From contig NZ_QHKZ01000009.1 of assembly GCF_003194585.1 (NCBI RefSeq), positions 1 through 64,000 on the forward strand: DNA of 64,000 bases, given 5' to 3'. Numbering within the stretch: the stretch's first letter is position 1; every line of letters starts with the position of its first letter. The notes beneath the pieces were generated by a model, which searched no databases, was not told the DNA's origin, and worked only from the letters and a program-made list of their open reading frames with translations. Source of the DNA: Nocardioides daejeonensis (lineage in GTDB: Bacteria > Actinomycetota > Actinomycetes > Propionibacteriales > Nocardioidaceae). Both the position numbers and the translations under genes were made by a program. Shown one piece after another: positions 47,814 through 55,872 of the stretch.

Positions 47814-50306
47814 ATGTCATCGTCCTTGCCCGCGACCCACCCGATCCGGCGACTCTTCGTCGGCGCGGTCGCGGCAGCTCTGCTGGTTGCGCCGCTGTCA
47901 AGCAGTCCTAGCGCCCAGGCCACGCCCACCGCTGACACGGCGGAGTCGAGTCCGACCGCCCCGGCGGCGAACCCGAAGAAATCGAAGAAGAAGCTGACCG
48001 CCGTGCGGATCAGCGCCGCCAACCAGTCCCTCGTCCCGGGTGCAGTAGCGACCTTCACCTTGACCAACCTGAAGACGAAGAAGACTTCGACCGTCGTGGT
48101 CGACGGCCGTGGCAAGAAGTCCGCCACGCAGGTCAAGGTCGCGCCGGGCCGTTACAAGGTCACGAAGGGCAGTCCCGCTATCGCCAACGGCCTGACCTTC
48201 TCGGTGTCGAAGCTGAAGCCGGCCAACGGTGTGGTGAAGGTCAAGAAGGCGACCAAGCGCAAGCCCAAGCAGATCGCCCAGGTCAAGTTCACCACCGTGG
48301 TCGCGGCACCCGCCCTACAACTGCAGACAGGAAAGGTCTCGCCGAGCTCCGTGGACCTGTCGTGGACTGGCCCCGCAGACGCCAGCTACGTCGTACGCCG
48401 CACCCTCGGCAAGGTCGCGGCAGCCTCGCCTGCCGACGGCACCGGAGTCAGCCTGCCTTCGGCCACCGCGAGGTCGGTGAAGGCCGCAGGGCTGGAGCCG
48501 GGGACCGACTACACCTTCACGTTGTTCGGCACCGCGTCCAGTGGCAAGGCTCTGCCGCAGAGCAGCACCTCGGTGGCAACCGGCAGCTGGGACGGCAGCA
48601 AGGCCTCCTACGCCTTGGCTCCTAACACGATCGCCCCCCAGAATTTCGCGGCGCTGCAGGCGAAGGCTCTGCCCGGGAAGAAGGTGTCCGTGCGGATCAG
48701 CGCCGGGAACAGCGCTCGGCGCAGCGCTACGCCGATGCCCCGGATCGATGCTGCGGGCGCCCAGCACGGATTCGCTCGGCGTGCGGCGAAGCAGTCGAAC
48801 TGTGTCGTGGGCGCCCCGTTCCTGGTGGCGCAGGAGGTCGCAGGCAGCAAGGGGTTCTACGGACGCATCGAAGCCTGCAAGGGCGACGAAGCGATCGTCA
48901 ACACCAACGTGGGCCTGAGCGTGGTTCTCTCCCAGCTCGACGTCGGCGTCTTCCAGACCCAGTGCCTCTCGCTCGCGTCCCGGACGGCCGGCAAGCAGTT
49001 GCCCAACGAGAAGTGCGTCGGCACCGACACCGATGGCGACGGAGTCAGCGACAGCATGGAGGAGCAACTCGGGCTCAACCCGAGGAAGGCCGACACCGAC
49101 GGCGACGGGCTCACCGACGGCGAAGAGCTCAACACCTATGGCACGGACCCTCTGAACGTCGACTCCGACTTCGACCTGCGTCACGACAACGAGATCTGGC
49201 CGCAGTACGGCGGCACCGACCCCCTCAGCCCCGATACCGACAACGACGGTTGCTGGGACGTCGGCGAGATCCAGCCAGGGATCGGCCGTAACCCCAAGGT
49301 CGCCGACAGCGGAGACTGCTTCGTCGGTGACGAGAACACGTCGCCGGGCGGCAACTGGCGGGCAGGCGTGGAGAAGCGTCGTGCGGCCTGGGAGGCCGCT
49401 CACCCGGCCCGGCCCCGCGCTACTCAGGCCACGACCAGCCGGGTGTTGTCCAGCGCTGACGACGTCGACCTGGACGCAGCCCGACCGACGCTCACCGTGG
49501 TCCAGTCGAACCGTGCCAAGCCGAAGGTGGAGTGCAAGGGATCAGGCGGCACCGTTGTCTCGGCCGGCGAGTACATCAACCTCGTGGGCGAGGCGAAGGT
49601 CAACCTCGATGTCGACGTAGCGGCGTTCCGTGGCGAGGTCACCTGGGACATCACGGGTGGTGTCGAGGTCGGGATGAACCCCTCGATCAAGCTCAACGGG
49701 AAGTACGAGTGTTCGCTGGATCTCGGAAAGGCGAAGTTCCAACTCGCCAACGCCCCGGTGCCGGTGAACCTCACGCTTGCCCCACTGATCACGGCCTCGG
49801 CCGAGGGCTCCATCGGGATCGAAGGACCGCAGATCGACGTCACCTTCGGGCTCAAGAGCAGCGGCATGGCTGTGGCAGACGTGGACTGGACCGGGCTGTG
49901 GAGCGGATACAAGCTCAAGACCGAGTTCAAGCACACCACCGCCCCCTACAAGTCTCTGAACGTCGGGGAAGCCGCGCTGACCATGTCGGGCGAGATCGGA
50001 CTCGACCTCGGCGTCAGCGGTGAGGTCGCTTTCGGCTGGGACAACGTCTTCGTCACAGCGAAGGCCGGCGTGAAGATCGACCTCGTCCCGGCGTCGATCG
50101 AGGCGGAGGCGAAGGTCCGGAGCGGGAAGAAGACCAGCGCATGCGCCGAGCTCTCTGTCGGGGCCAAGGCCACGATCTCCTTCATCGCGAACGCAACGGT
50201 CGACTTCTGGGTGCTCGAGGCCGGCGCCGACTATGAAGAGGAGCTCTGGACAGGCAGGGTCACCTACCCGAACGCCAGCTGGGACATCGGCGACTGCGAC
50301 GACTGA
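47814..50306 (+). CDS. Secreted protein with FN3-like domain and calcium-binding repeats
   Basis: This 830-residue protein has a signal peptide (basic THPIRRLF, a hydrophobic core, cleavage after SAQA near residue 36). A Lys-rich segment follows (40-160), then a fibronectin-III-like domain near 170-260 (SSVDLSWTGPADASYVV). Thrombospondin type 3-like calcium repeats near residues 404-450 include DTDGDGVSDSMEEQLGLNP and DTDGDGLTDGEELNTYG. The C-terminal 300 residues are beta-rich without a known family. The ATG at 47814 has AGGAG about 9 bases upstream. A surface or extracellular adhesive role is plausible. Confidence 0.82.
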   Translation: MSSSLPATHPIRRLFVGAVAAALLVAPLSSSPSAQATPTADTAESSPTAPAANPKKSKKKLTAVRISAANQSLVPGAVATFTLTNLKTKKTSTVVVDGRGKKSATQVKVAPGRYKVTKGSPAIANGLTFSVSKLKPANGVVKVKKATKRKPKQIAQVKFTTVVAAPALQLQTGKVSPSSVDLSWTGPADASYVVRRTLGKVAAASPADGTGVSLPSATARSVKAAGLEPGTDYTFTLFGTASSGKALPQSSTSVATGSWDGSKASYALAPNTIAPQNFAALQAKALPGKKVSVRISAGNSARRSATPMPRIDAAGAQHGFARRAAKQSNCVVGAPFLVAQEVAGSKGFYGRIEACKGDEAIVNTNVGLSVVLSQLDVGVFQTQCLSLASRTAGKQLPNEKCVGTDTDGDGVSDSMEEQLGLNPRKADTDGDGLTDGEELNTYGTDPLNVDSDFDLRHDNEIWPQYGGTDPLSPDTDNDGCWDVGEIQPGIGRNPKVADSGDCFVGDENTSPGGNWRAGVEKRRAAWEAAHPARPRATQATTSRVLSSADDVDLDAARPTLTVVQSNRAKPKVECKGSGGTVVSAGEYINLVGEAKVNLDVDVAAFRGEVTWDITGGVEVGMNPSIKLNGKYECSLDLGKAKFQLANAPVPVNLTLAPLITASAEGSIGIEGPQIDVTFGLKSSGMAVADVDWTGLWSGYKLKTEFKHTTAPYKSLNVGEAALTMSGEIGLDLGVSGEVAFGWDNVFVTAKAGVKIDLVPASIEAEAKVRSGKKTSACAELSVGAKATISFIANATVDFWVLEAGADYEEELWTGRVTYPNASWDIGDCDD

Positions 50307-50342
50307 CCTGGCAGACGAACAACCAGCACGGCAATCTGACCT

Positions 50343-50376
50343 GCGGTGGGCGAGATGACTCACTCTCGCCCACCGC
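50343..50376 (+). terminator. Terminator-like hairpin after secreted-protein gene
   Basis: GCGGTGGGCGAGA (50343-50355) and TCTCGCCCACCGC (50364-50376) form perfect 13-bp arms around an 8-base loop, 37 bp after the stop codon. No T-tract follows. Confidence 0.75.
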
Positions 50377-50620
50377 ATGGTCAGCGCCGAGCGGCGCTCA
50401 TCGATGACGAGCTCCTGCGGAACCTGCACCTGGCTGCGCGGACCGGTGTTCTCACAGTCGGCCTCGCCCACACGGACGCCAACACGGTGAAGTGACTTCG
50501 AAAGCCCGCTCGCTGATCACGACTCGATCAGGCCCCGCACCCGGCTTCGGCATCCCACGAAAGCTGATCGCCGCCTGAGCGGATCACCGAATCAGCGAAG
50601 GCAACAACAGCAACGAGAAC
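50377..50620. other. Gap before the island, nothing recognised
   Basis: Together with 50307-50376 this makes a gene-free stretch of more than 300 bp. After the terminator hairpin I see no credible gene, RNA or repeat. The left boundary of the integrated element follows at 50782. Confidence 0.4.
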
Positions 50621-51079
50621 GTGCCAGTCAGCCCACGCCGAGACCTGTCGCCGTTGCCCGCATCGTTGGGGACGGTGGGGCTGATGAGTAGGTTCCTCAT
50701 GACCAACTCTCTCCACCGGGCGCGGGCTCGCGCGAAGGGTGGCTGCGGAACCAGACCTCCGCATAGGAGGGTTGATCGACTCTCAAATGCTTTCAGGCCG
50801 GGATTCGCACTGAATCCCGGCCTGAACTTTGTAGCGGGGGCAGGCCAAGATCAACACCCTCCCCGACAGAGGGGCGGCTTCCGACCGCCTGCCTCGACAC
50901 GCACGACGAGGCGACGCATCACCGACCGACTCCGGCAGCAAGTCATCGACCGCTACACGGCAGGCAACGTGAGCGCCTTGGAGGTTGGCGAGGAGTTCGG
51001 CATCGGCAAGTCGACCGTCCTCAAGGTGCTGAAGGATGCCAACGTTGAGGTCAGACCCCGAGGCAGGCGGTTGACGTAG
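50621..51079 (+). CDS. Resolvase-type helix-turn-helix protein, start uncertain
   Basis: Only the last 60 or so residues look like real protein: RITDRLRQQVIDRYTAG, EVGEEFGIGKSTVLKVLKD and ANVEVRPRGRRLT. These match the C-terminal helix-turn-helix of serine recombinases and related stand-alone HTH proteins. The frame upstream runs straight through the tRNA-end repeat at 50782-50844, which is unlikely to be coding. The gene may be a recombinase remnant whose 5' part was replaced at integration. The stop lies 9 bp before the ApeA-like gene, so they could be co-transcribed. Confidence 0.45.
   Translation: MPVSPRRDLSPLPASLGTVGLMSRFLMTNSLHRARARAKGGCGTRPPHRRVDRLSNAFRPGFALNPGLNFVAGAGQDQHPPRQRGGFRPPASTRTTRRRITDRLRQQVIDRYTAGNVSALEVGEEFGIGKSTVLKVLKDANVEVRPRGRRLT
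50782..50844. repeat. Direct repeat A: tRNA terminator hairpin plus tRNA 3' end (attachment scar)
   Basis: The copy begins CTCAAATGCTTTCAGGC, continues with a hairpin (CAGGCCGGGATT and AATCCCGGCCTG, 7-base loop) and ends ACTTTGTAGCGGGGGCAGG. The last 13 bases are the acceptor and first T-stem strand of a minus-strand tRNA. Similarity to copy B (55789-55850) is near complete outside the stem, where paired changes keep the hairpin. It marks the left end of the 5-kb island. Confidence 0.75.
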
Positions 51080-51088
51080 AGAGGTTGG

Positions 51089-52492
51089 ATGGGCCTCGCA
51101 CTCACGAAGGAGACTCCAACCGTGGCAGTGGATACCGACAGCAAAGAACTAGACCTGCTCGGCTACTGGTGGCTGCCGGATAGCAGCGATCGGCGAGTCC
51201 CTGGACGTCTCATCTGGCACCCGCAGGATGGCGGACGACTGCACCTGCTAGGAGAACTCCGGCCGATCGTCTTCAAGGACAACCCGCTGTCGGATGGCAC
51301 CGTCCAGCGCTACCGAGAGCGCCGCAGCAAGTTGGAGAACCAGTTCCCCGTCATCCACGGCGAGACCCAACACCACGCCTACACGCTGCTGAACTCGTTC
51401 AGTCTCAACGGCGTCGGCCTCCACGGCCTGGAGGAGATGCCCGAGAACATCGCCGTCAACGGGGTGCTGGCTGGCGCTTGGTACAACGATCTGGACGACA
51501 TCGAAGCCGACCGAGCAATCTTCGACCTGCGCCACCTGACGACGTGGGTCGACACCAACGGCCTGGACACCAGATTCCCAGCGTTCGATGGACAGCCTGA
51601 TCCCTACGCCGTGATCACCGCGAACCGCCTGCCGCCCTACGTGACCAGCCACGACGGAACAACTGTGAAGCTCGTGCAGGTGCTCAGTCACGTAGGTGAT
51701 CAGGAGACCATGAGCGGAGTCTCCCAAGCCTGGAGGCTGGTCACTGTTCGCGAGCCGATGGGGCAACTGGAGCAGCACACGGACATCGCGATGGACATCC
51801 GTGCGCTGGTGACCATCGCGACCGGCAAGACCGCCGATCTGGAGAAGGTAGTCATCCAGCACCCCGAACTACATGCCCACAACCTGGCCGGCCAGCCGAT
51901 CCGAGCGTTCCGAGACGACATCGTCTACTACAGCCGATGGGCACACCGCAGCGATGACAGCAGCCCGGTTCACACGTTCGACTTGTACTTCACGCTCGCT
52001 CAGTTCGGTGGGGCTGAGGCGATAGGGCGGTGGCTGGCGGCAGCCGCCGCCTACCCGACTGAACTACGCCGAGTCATGGCGACGAGGTACACCAACGAGA
52101 TGTATCTCGAAGACCGCATCATGAACACCTGTGCTGTCTTGGAGTCGTTCGATGCCGTTCGTCGCGGCAAGCCGAAAAATGTCGACTTCGTCGACCGCAT
52201 CAAGGCGTCGGTTGATCTTGCCGGGCCACCGTTCCACGACCTGGTTGCAAGTGCCACCGACGCATGGGCGCGCCGGGTGGTTCAAGCACGTAACCATCTG
52301 GCTCATCACGGCCAGCAGTTCCGTACTGACGGCAGGATTGGCGAGCGCCTGCTTGCCGAACAGCTCTACTGGCTGTTCGTCTTGGCCTTCCTGCGTGTCT
52401 GTGATGCAGCACCAGCGACATTCGATGCCATCAGCAAGCACAGGGAGATTCACTGGCTCACGGAGCAGGCGCAGGGCCAGTCTCCCGCCTAG
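51089..52492 (+). CDS. ApeA-like HEPN-domain anti-phage protein
   Basis: This protein of about 467 residues has an N-terminal segment, LLGYWWLPDSSDRRVPGRL then LHLLGELRP, that matches the ApeA N-terminal domain. The C-terminal HEPN-like part holds the RNase motif R401-NHLA-H406 (R-x4-H). ApeA proteins cause abortive infection, probably by cleaving RNA during phage attack. A GTG at 51122 with AAGGAG nine bases before it is an alternative start (456 residues). It is island cargo next to an Arr-like gene. Assignment is from motif reading only. Confidence 0.7.
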   Translation: MGLALTKETPTVAVDTDSKELDLLGYWWLPDSSDRRVPGRLIWHPQDGGRLHLLGELRPIVFKDNPLSDGTVQRYRERRSKLENQFPVIHGETQHHAYTLLNSFSLNGVGLHGLEEMPENIAVNGVLAGAWYNDLDDIEADRAIFDLRHLTTWVDTNGLDTRFPAFDGQPDPYAVITANRLPPYVTSHDGTTVKLVQVLSHVGDQETMSGVSQAWRLVTVREPMGQLEQHTDIAMDIRALVTIATGKTADLEKVVIQHPELHAHNLAGQPIRAFRDDIVYYSRWAHRSDDSSPVHTFDLYFTLAQFGGAEAIGRWLAAAAAYPTELRRVMATRYTNEMYLEDRIMNTCAVLESFDAVRRGKPKNVDFVDRIKASVDLAGPPFHDLVASATDAWARRVVQARNHLAHHGQQFRTDGRIGERLLAEQLYWLFVLAFLRVCDAAPATFDAISKHREIHWLTEQAQGQSPA

Positions 52493-52540
52493 CGCAAGAT
52501 CCATCCGACAATTCCAGCGACATGGGCCACACTAAATCGC

Positions 52541-53032
52541 ATGGACCGCAACCGCCCGTGGACCAGCGACGACGTTCCGCCTGGTCCCTACTTTCACGGC
52601 ACGCGATTCGAGATTCAGCCTGGAGAACCGTTCTATCTGTCCAGGCCCAGGAGCATCGACGCCCTCTACGACTTCGGCCTCGTCAACAACCAGGACGGCG
52701 AACGGGACGACAGGGTGATGTTCTGGGCGACGACCGACATAGCTGCCGCGCTCGACTGGGCGTACAGGAAAGGACGTTTCGCCCTGGACAACCCAGGGTC
52801 GTTCACCCGTCTCTACGTCTGGCAGGTCGAACTGGACGATCCCGAAGTTGATGTGAACATGCACAACCGATGGAACACGGAGCCTGATGAGATCACCAAC
52901 GTCATGGCCCGAGCTGGGCGGTTCCAGCGTCTCGTCAAGGACATCCCCGTCAGCGAATACCGGGGCGGAAGAGGCAGCAAGCGACTGAGCGGCAGAGAAC
53001 ACCAGTCATCGGAGGGTCGCAGACAGTCGTAA
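52541..53032 (+). CDS. Arr-like ADP-ribosyltransferase
   Basis: This 163-residue protein resembles rifampin ADP-ribosyltransferase (Arr). PGPYFHGTRF places a His at position 19, as in Mycobacterium Arr. VMFWATTDIAAALDWA corresponds to the FTA...AIWGAELA helix, and LYVWQVELDD to the IYIVEP strand. Arr inactivates rifamycins by adding ADP-ribose from NAD. In a defence island a toxin or phage-target role is equally possible. It lies 48 bp after the ApeA-like gene. The basic tail RGGRGSKRLSGRE is unusual for Arr. Confidence 0.5.
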   Translation: MDRNRPWTSDDVPPGPYFHGTRFEIQPGEPFYLSRPRSIDALYDFGLVNNQDGERDDRVMFWATTDIAAALDWAYRKGRFALDNPGSFTRLYVWQVELDDPEVDVNMHNRWNTEPDEITNVMARAGRFQRLVKDIPVSEYRGGRGSKRLSGREHQSSEGRRQS

Positions 53033-53093
53033 GTACGCAGCTTAGGTGCTTGATGTAACTCCCACCAGCACGCCGTAGGCCAACAAGAACCGT

Positions 53094-53438
53094 TCAAAGT
53101 CTGCAAGCTGACCGAGTTCTATCTAGGGCACACCGCAAGGTCATTGTCTGCTCCCAGCGCAGGCGTTGCCTCCACGCTTCCGGCTCACGTCTTGGGTCCG
53201 GCAAGAGCGAGCCCTTGCCCCACTCCGACGCAAGTTCCTCAAGCAGCTGCATGAAGAAGTCGAAGACCTTGACGACGTCAGTGAGCCTCTCGCACCAGTG
53301 GGGCCCGCCGATTTTGAACGCATTCAAATCGCCAGCGTCTTCCGGGATGCGGCGTCGACCAAAGTGGACGACGTACTTGCTGGCGTCGTCGTGGTAACTC
53401 GTAAGCCTGCCGACTTCCGCACGATCAGGTGTGCTCAT
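53094..53438 (-). CDS. Hypothetical protein in the island
   Basis: A 114-residue frame from ATG 53438 has plausible composition: EVGRLTSYHDDASKYVV, PHWCERLTDVVKVFDFFMQ and LLEELASEWGKG. The last two are amphipathic or hydrophobic helices. No family is recognised, and no good ribosome-binding site is visible. The opposite strand also has an open frame here, but with less protein-like composition. Confidence 0.4.
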   Translation of the reverse strand: MSTPDRAEVGRLTSYHDDASKYVVHFGRRRIPEDAGDLNAFKIGGPHWCERLTDVVKVFDFFMQLLEELASEWGKGSLLPDPRREPEAWRQRLRWEQTMTLRCALDRTRSACRL

Positions 53439-53636
53439 CAAGAGAACTCGCCATCGCAACAGGATCCAGCGTGTTACTCCTGTTCGCAAGGCCATCCGCG
53501 TCCAGATCGTCATCCGCAGATCAACTCCCTGCAGGAGTAAACCACCGACCCTGCCAGCAGTTCTGAATCGAGCCACTTCGGGACCGAAGTCACCCCGCGT
53601 CAAGCTGGGTGATATGACTCACTGGCCCTGACCGGA

Positions 53637-54272
53637 CTACGCGAGTTCGCTGGCCCACTCGGCGAAGAACCGCCGAAGCTCTGGGAGTTGGTCCGCCGCG
53701 ACGGGGATCTCGTGGTCGTCGAAGCGGTCGAGGGTCCGGATCATCTGTGCGAGCACCTTGCGGTCGAAGCCCGCGTCCAGTGCTTGTGCCTGTTCGATCA
53801 GGAGCTCTTTGCTGAAGCGTTGCGCGAGCAGGTAGACGTCGGCGAAGTCGCGGGCCTCCGCGCGGCTGAAGAGCGCGAGCAGTTTCCTGCCAGCGAGTTC
53901 GAGGGGAGCCAGGGTGGGCCCGAGGATGGTGATGGTCGGCTGCTCGTGGGGTGGAGAGTCAATGGCGAGGTCAACCAGGGTTTCCTCCCCCGTCCGGGTG
54001 ATGATCATCCGGCAGAACGTCGGCCCGTCTTGGACGATGACGACGCCATAGTCCCGCGTGTGGAGGGCTTGTGTGAAGGCGTCTTTGGCCTGTGTCACTG
54101 AGGTCGTGGGGCTGGCGGCGAACAGGTCAAGGTCTTCAGTGGGGCGGGTGATGAGGTCGGAGGCGAGGAGTGCGGCGCCACCGGCGACGAGGTAGTCGGC
54201 GGTTTCGTCGAGTAAGAAGAAGATCGCAGCGAGGTCGACCTGCAGGTTGCTGAGTTGTTCGGGACGTTCCAT
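53637..54272 (-). CDS. Nucleotidyltransferase toxin, AbiEii/MenT-like
   Basis: This 211-residue protein has the nucleotidyltransferase fold of AbiEii-type toxins: LVAGGAALLASDLITRPTEDLDLFA carries the G-G-x-A-x10-D-x-D core, with Asp residues in TEDLDLF as metal ligands. FSRAEARDFADVYLL is the R-x-K-D-x2-D-like motif IV region. Such toxins modify tRNA or other targets. Its ATG overlaps the antitoxin stop by one base (TGATG). Confidence 0.75.
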   Translation of the reverse strand: MERPEQLSNLQVDLAAIFFLLDETADYLVAGGAALLASDLITRPTEDLDLFAASPTTSVTQAKDAFTQALHTRDYGVVIVQDGPTFCRMIITRTGEETLVDLAIDSPPHEQPTITILGPTLAPLELAGRKLLALFSRAEARDFADVYLLAQRFSKELLIEQAQALDAGFDRKVLAQMIRTLDRFDDHEIPVAADQLPELRRFFAEWASELA

Positions 54273-54793
54273 CAGGCGACCTGTCCCGCGTTCTCGCCGG
54301 TGACGACGGGCTGCCATGCCGCGTGGACCGTGGTGGGTAGCACGAGCTCGTCCCACAGGTCGACCAGCAGAGCTCCGTCAATGTACGCGAGAACATCTGC
54401 TGGTCCACCTTCGCGCAGGGTGATCTCATACACGCGGGCGCGTTGGCGGCGATCCCGCAAGTTGTAGCGGCGGCCTCGGTCGGACCAGTTCAAGTGCAGT
54501 GGAAGCTCCACCGTGGCGAGCGCTCGATCGATGGGCAGCCTGGGCAGCACGTTGGGCACCTGGATAGAGCGTCCCCGGTCGATCGCCACTTCTCGGAATT
54601 CGATGCGTGGGGTGATGCTGAGATCGAAACCGGCGGCGACGACGATCCGGGCCGCTGTCGCGAGAGTAGGCGACTTCCGCTCGTGCTCGTACGCCGAGAG
54701 CGTGGGCCGAGAAGTTCCGGCCCGAAGCGCCAAGGCAGCCTGCGAGAGACCCGCGGCTTCGCGGGCCTCTTCGAGCAGGTTCCCAGACCCCAT
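54272..54793 (-). CDS. XRE-type antitoxin/regulator paired with nucleotidyltransferase
   Basis: This 173-residue protein has an N-terminal XRE helix-turn-helix: REAAGLSQAALALRAGTSR, then PTLSAYEHERKSPTLATAAR. A 90-residue C-terminal part with no known family probably neutralises the toxin. ATG 54793 is chosen because a 20-bp palindrome (54801-54820) lies directly upstream and would be inside a longer form starting at 54835. The pair is a mobile-element toxin-antitoxin module. Confidence 0.75.
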   Translation of the reverse strand: MGSGNLLEEAREAAGLSQAALALRAGTSRPTLSAYEHERKSPTLATAARIVVAAGFDLSITPRIEFREVAIDRGRSIQVPNVLPRLPIDRALATVELPLHLNWSDRGRRYNLRDRRQRARVYEITLREGGPADVLAYIDGALLVDLWDELVLPTTVHAAWQPVVTGENAGQVA

Positions 54794-54800
54794 GTCACCA

Positions 54801-54820
54801 ACGTATCTGATCGGATACGT
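54801..54820. promoter_or_regulatory. Operator-like palindrome upstream of the toxin-antitoxin operon
   Basis: ACGTATC (54801-54807) and GATACGT (54814-54820) are perfectly complementary with a 6-base spacer, 8 bp upstream of the XRE gene start. The position suits autorepression by the antitoxin. Confidence 0.6.
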
Positions 54821-54835
54821 ACGCTCAACTCTCAC

Positions 54836-55623
54836 TTACAGTCCCAGGTCTCGACTGGAGGTGTACTCCAGTGCTTGAGCAGGTCGGATGTAGCCCTCAA
54901 CGAGGGTGGAGAGTCGTTTGTGTCTGGTCTGGGCGGCGATCCGGTCCGTGGCGTAGCCGGCGGCTTTGGCGTGGCGGCGGAGCAGGACGGTGATCGCCGT
55001 GAGCGACAGCGATCGTCTGTCCGTCGTCGTACTGGTCGGTCTTGGAACGATGAACGGTGAGGACCACTCCCCCCGGGCTGGAACTCGACGTCGGCCAGGG
55101 CGAGGGCCACGATCTCAGAACGTCGCATCGCGGAGGCTAAGCCAAGCAGGATGATCGCGGTGTCGCGGATCCCGACCGGTCTGGTGCGGTCGATGTGCTC
55201 GACGATCTGGCGGATGCCGTCGGTGCCGAAGGGGCGGGCTTGACGTTGGGGTGCGGCACCGACGAGGCGGCGCAGCCCGCGGCGTACTTGGCGGACGCCT
55301 TCGTCGAGGATCGGGTCGGGGTGTCCGCTGCGGTAGTGACGGCAGGAGAGAGCGCTGCACGCCAGGTCGATGCTGCCGACGGAGAGGCCGGCTGCAGCGC
55401 TTTCGGTGAGGTGGGCGCAGATCAGTGGCGGCTGCGCGGGCAGCGCGTCGACGTCGCGGGCGGTGCACCAGCGCTCACAGCGGCTCCAGGCATAGTCATA
55501 GACGGCTCGGGTGTAGTCGGCGTGGGACGCCTGGAGGGCCTCCGCGATGCGGACGGCCACCTCCACGCTCAGCCCATCGTGCAGGTCAAGGTGGTCGTCG
55601 TGTCCAGTGGAGGTGAGGTTCAT
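54836..55623 (-). pseudogene. Tyrosine recombinase/integrase, frameshifted and shortened
   Basis: Reading leftward from ATG 55623, the N-terminal core-binding domain (AEALQASHADYTRAVYDYAW) and the first catalytic region (LGLASAMRRSEIVALAL, with the Arg of the R-H-R-Y set) are intact. At a run of six C (55069-55074) the frame breaks. Continuation VVLTVHRSKTDQYDDGQTI is in the next frame, and the end RHKRLSTLVEGYIRPAQAL is in the third frame. The segment that should carry the H-x-x-R box is missing. It lies beside the tRNA-end repeat B, as integrases of tRNA-targeted islands do, but must now be inactive. Confidence 0.8.
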
Positions 55624-55788
55624 CCAGAGGTTGTACGGGGCGGGCAGCGACGCGGGCCGTTCTCCCCTGCCCGCGGGCCTGGACCAGCGTCGATCCAGCC
55701 GGCGTACCACACCCCGGTCACCAGGACTCACCGAAGAGAACTTCGCCGTATCAGCTAAATGCACCGTAAGTGGCACCTGGTTCAGGTC

Positions 55789-55850
55789 CTCAAATGCTTT
55801 CAGGCTCGGAATCCGTAGATTCCGAGCCTGAACTTTGTAGCGGGGGCAGG
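55789..55850. repeat. Direct repeat B: tRNA terminator hairpin plus tRNA 3' end
   Basis: The copy begins CTCAAATGCTTTCAGGC and ends ACTTTGTAGCGGGGGCAGG, as in copy A. Its stem, CAGGCTCGGAAT pairing with ATTCCGAGCCTG around a 6-base loop, differs from copy A by compensating changes on both sides. The similarity stops at 55850, within the T-arm. Confidence 0.75.
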
Positions 55851-55872
55851 ATTTGAACCTGCGACCTCTGGG
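55838..55872 (-). other. 3' fragment of a tRNA gene, probably elongator Met type
   Basis: On the minus strand the sequence reads CCCAGAGGTCGCAGG, then TTCAAATCCTGCCCCCGCTA. This gives a complete T-arm, the acceptor 3' strand CCCCGCT with discriminator A, and part of the anticodon stem. The 5' half is absent: the next 40 bases do not fold as a D-arm. It is therefore an attachment-site remnant. The Met identity rests on resemblance to actinobacterial tRNA-Met and is tentative. Confidence 0.6.

Noticed and set aside
47437..47901. A 154-residue minus-strand protein with an Asp-Ala repeat
   Set aside because: The repeat is a hexanucleotide read in frame; the rest is low in protein-like features and overlaps the signal-peptide region of the secreted protein gene.
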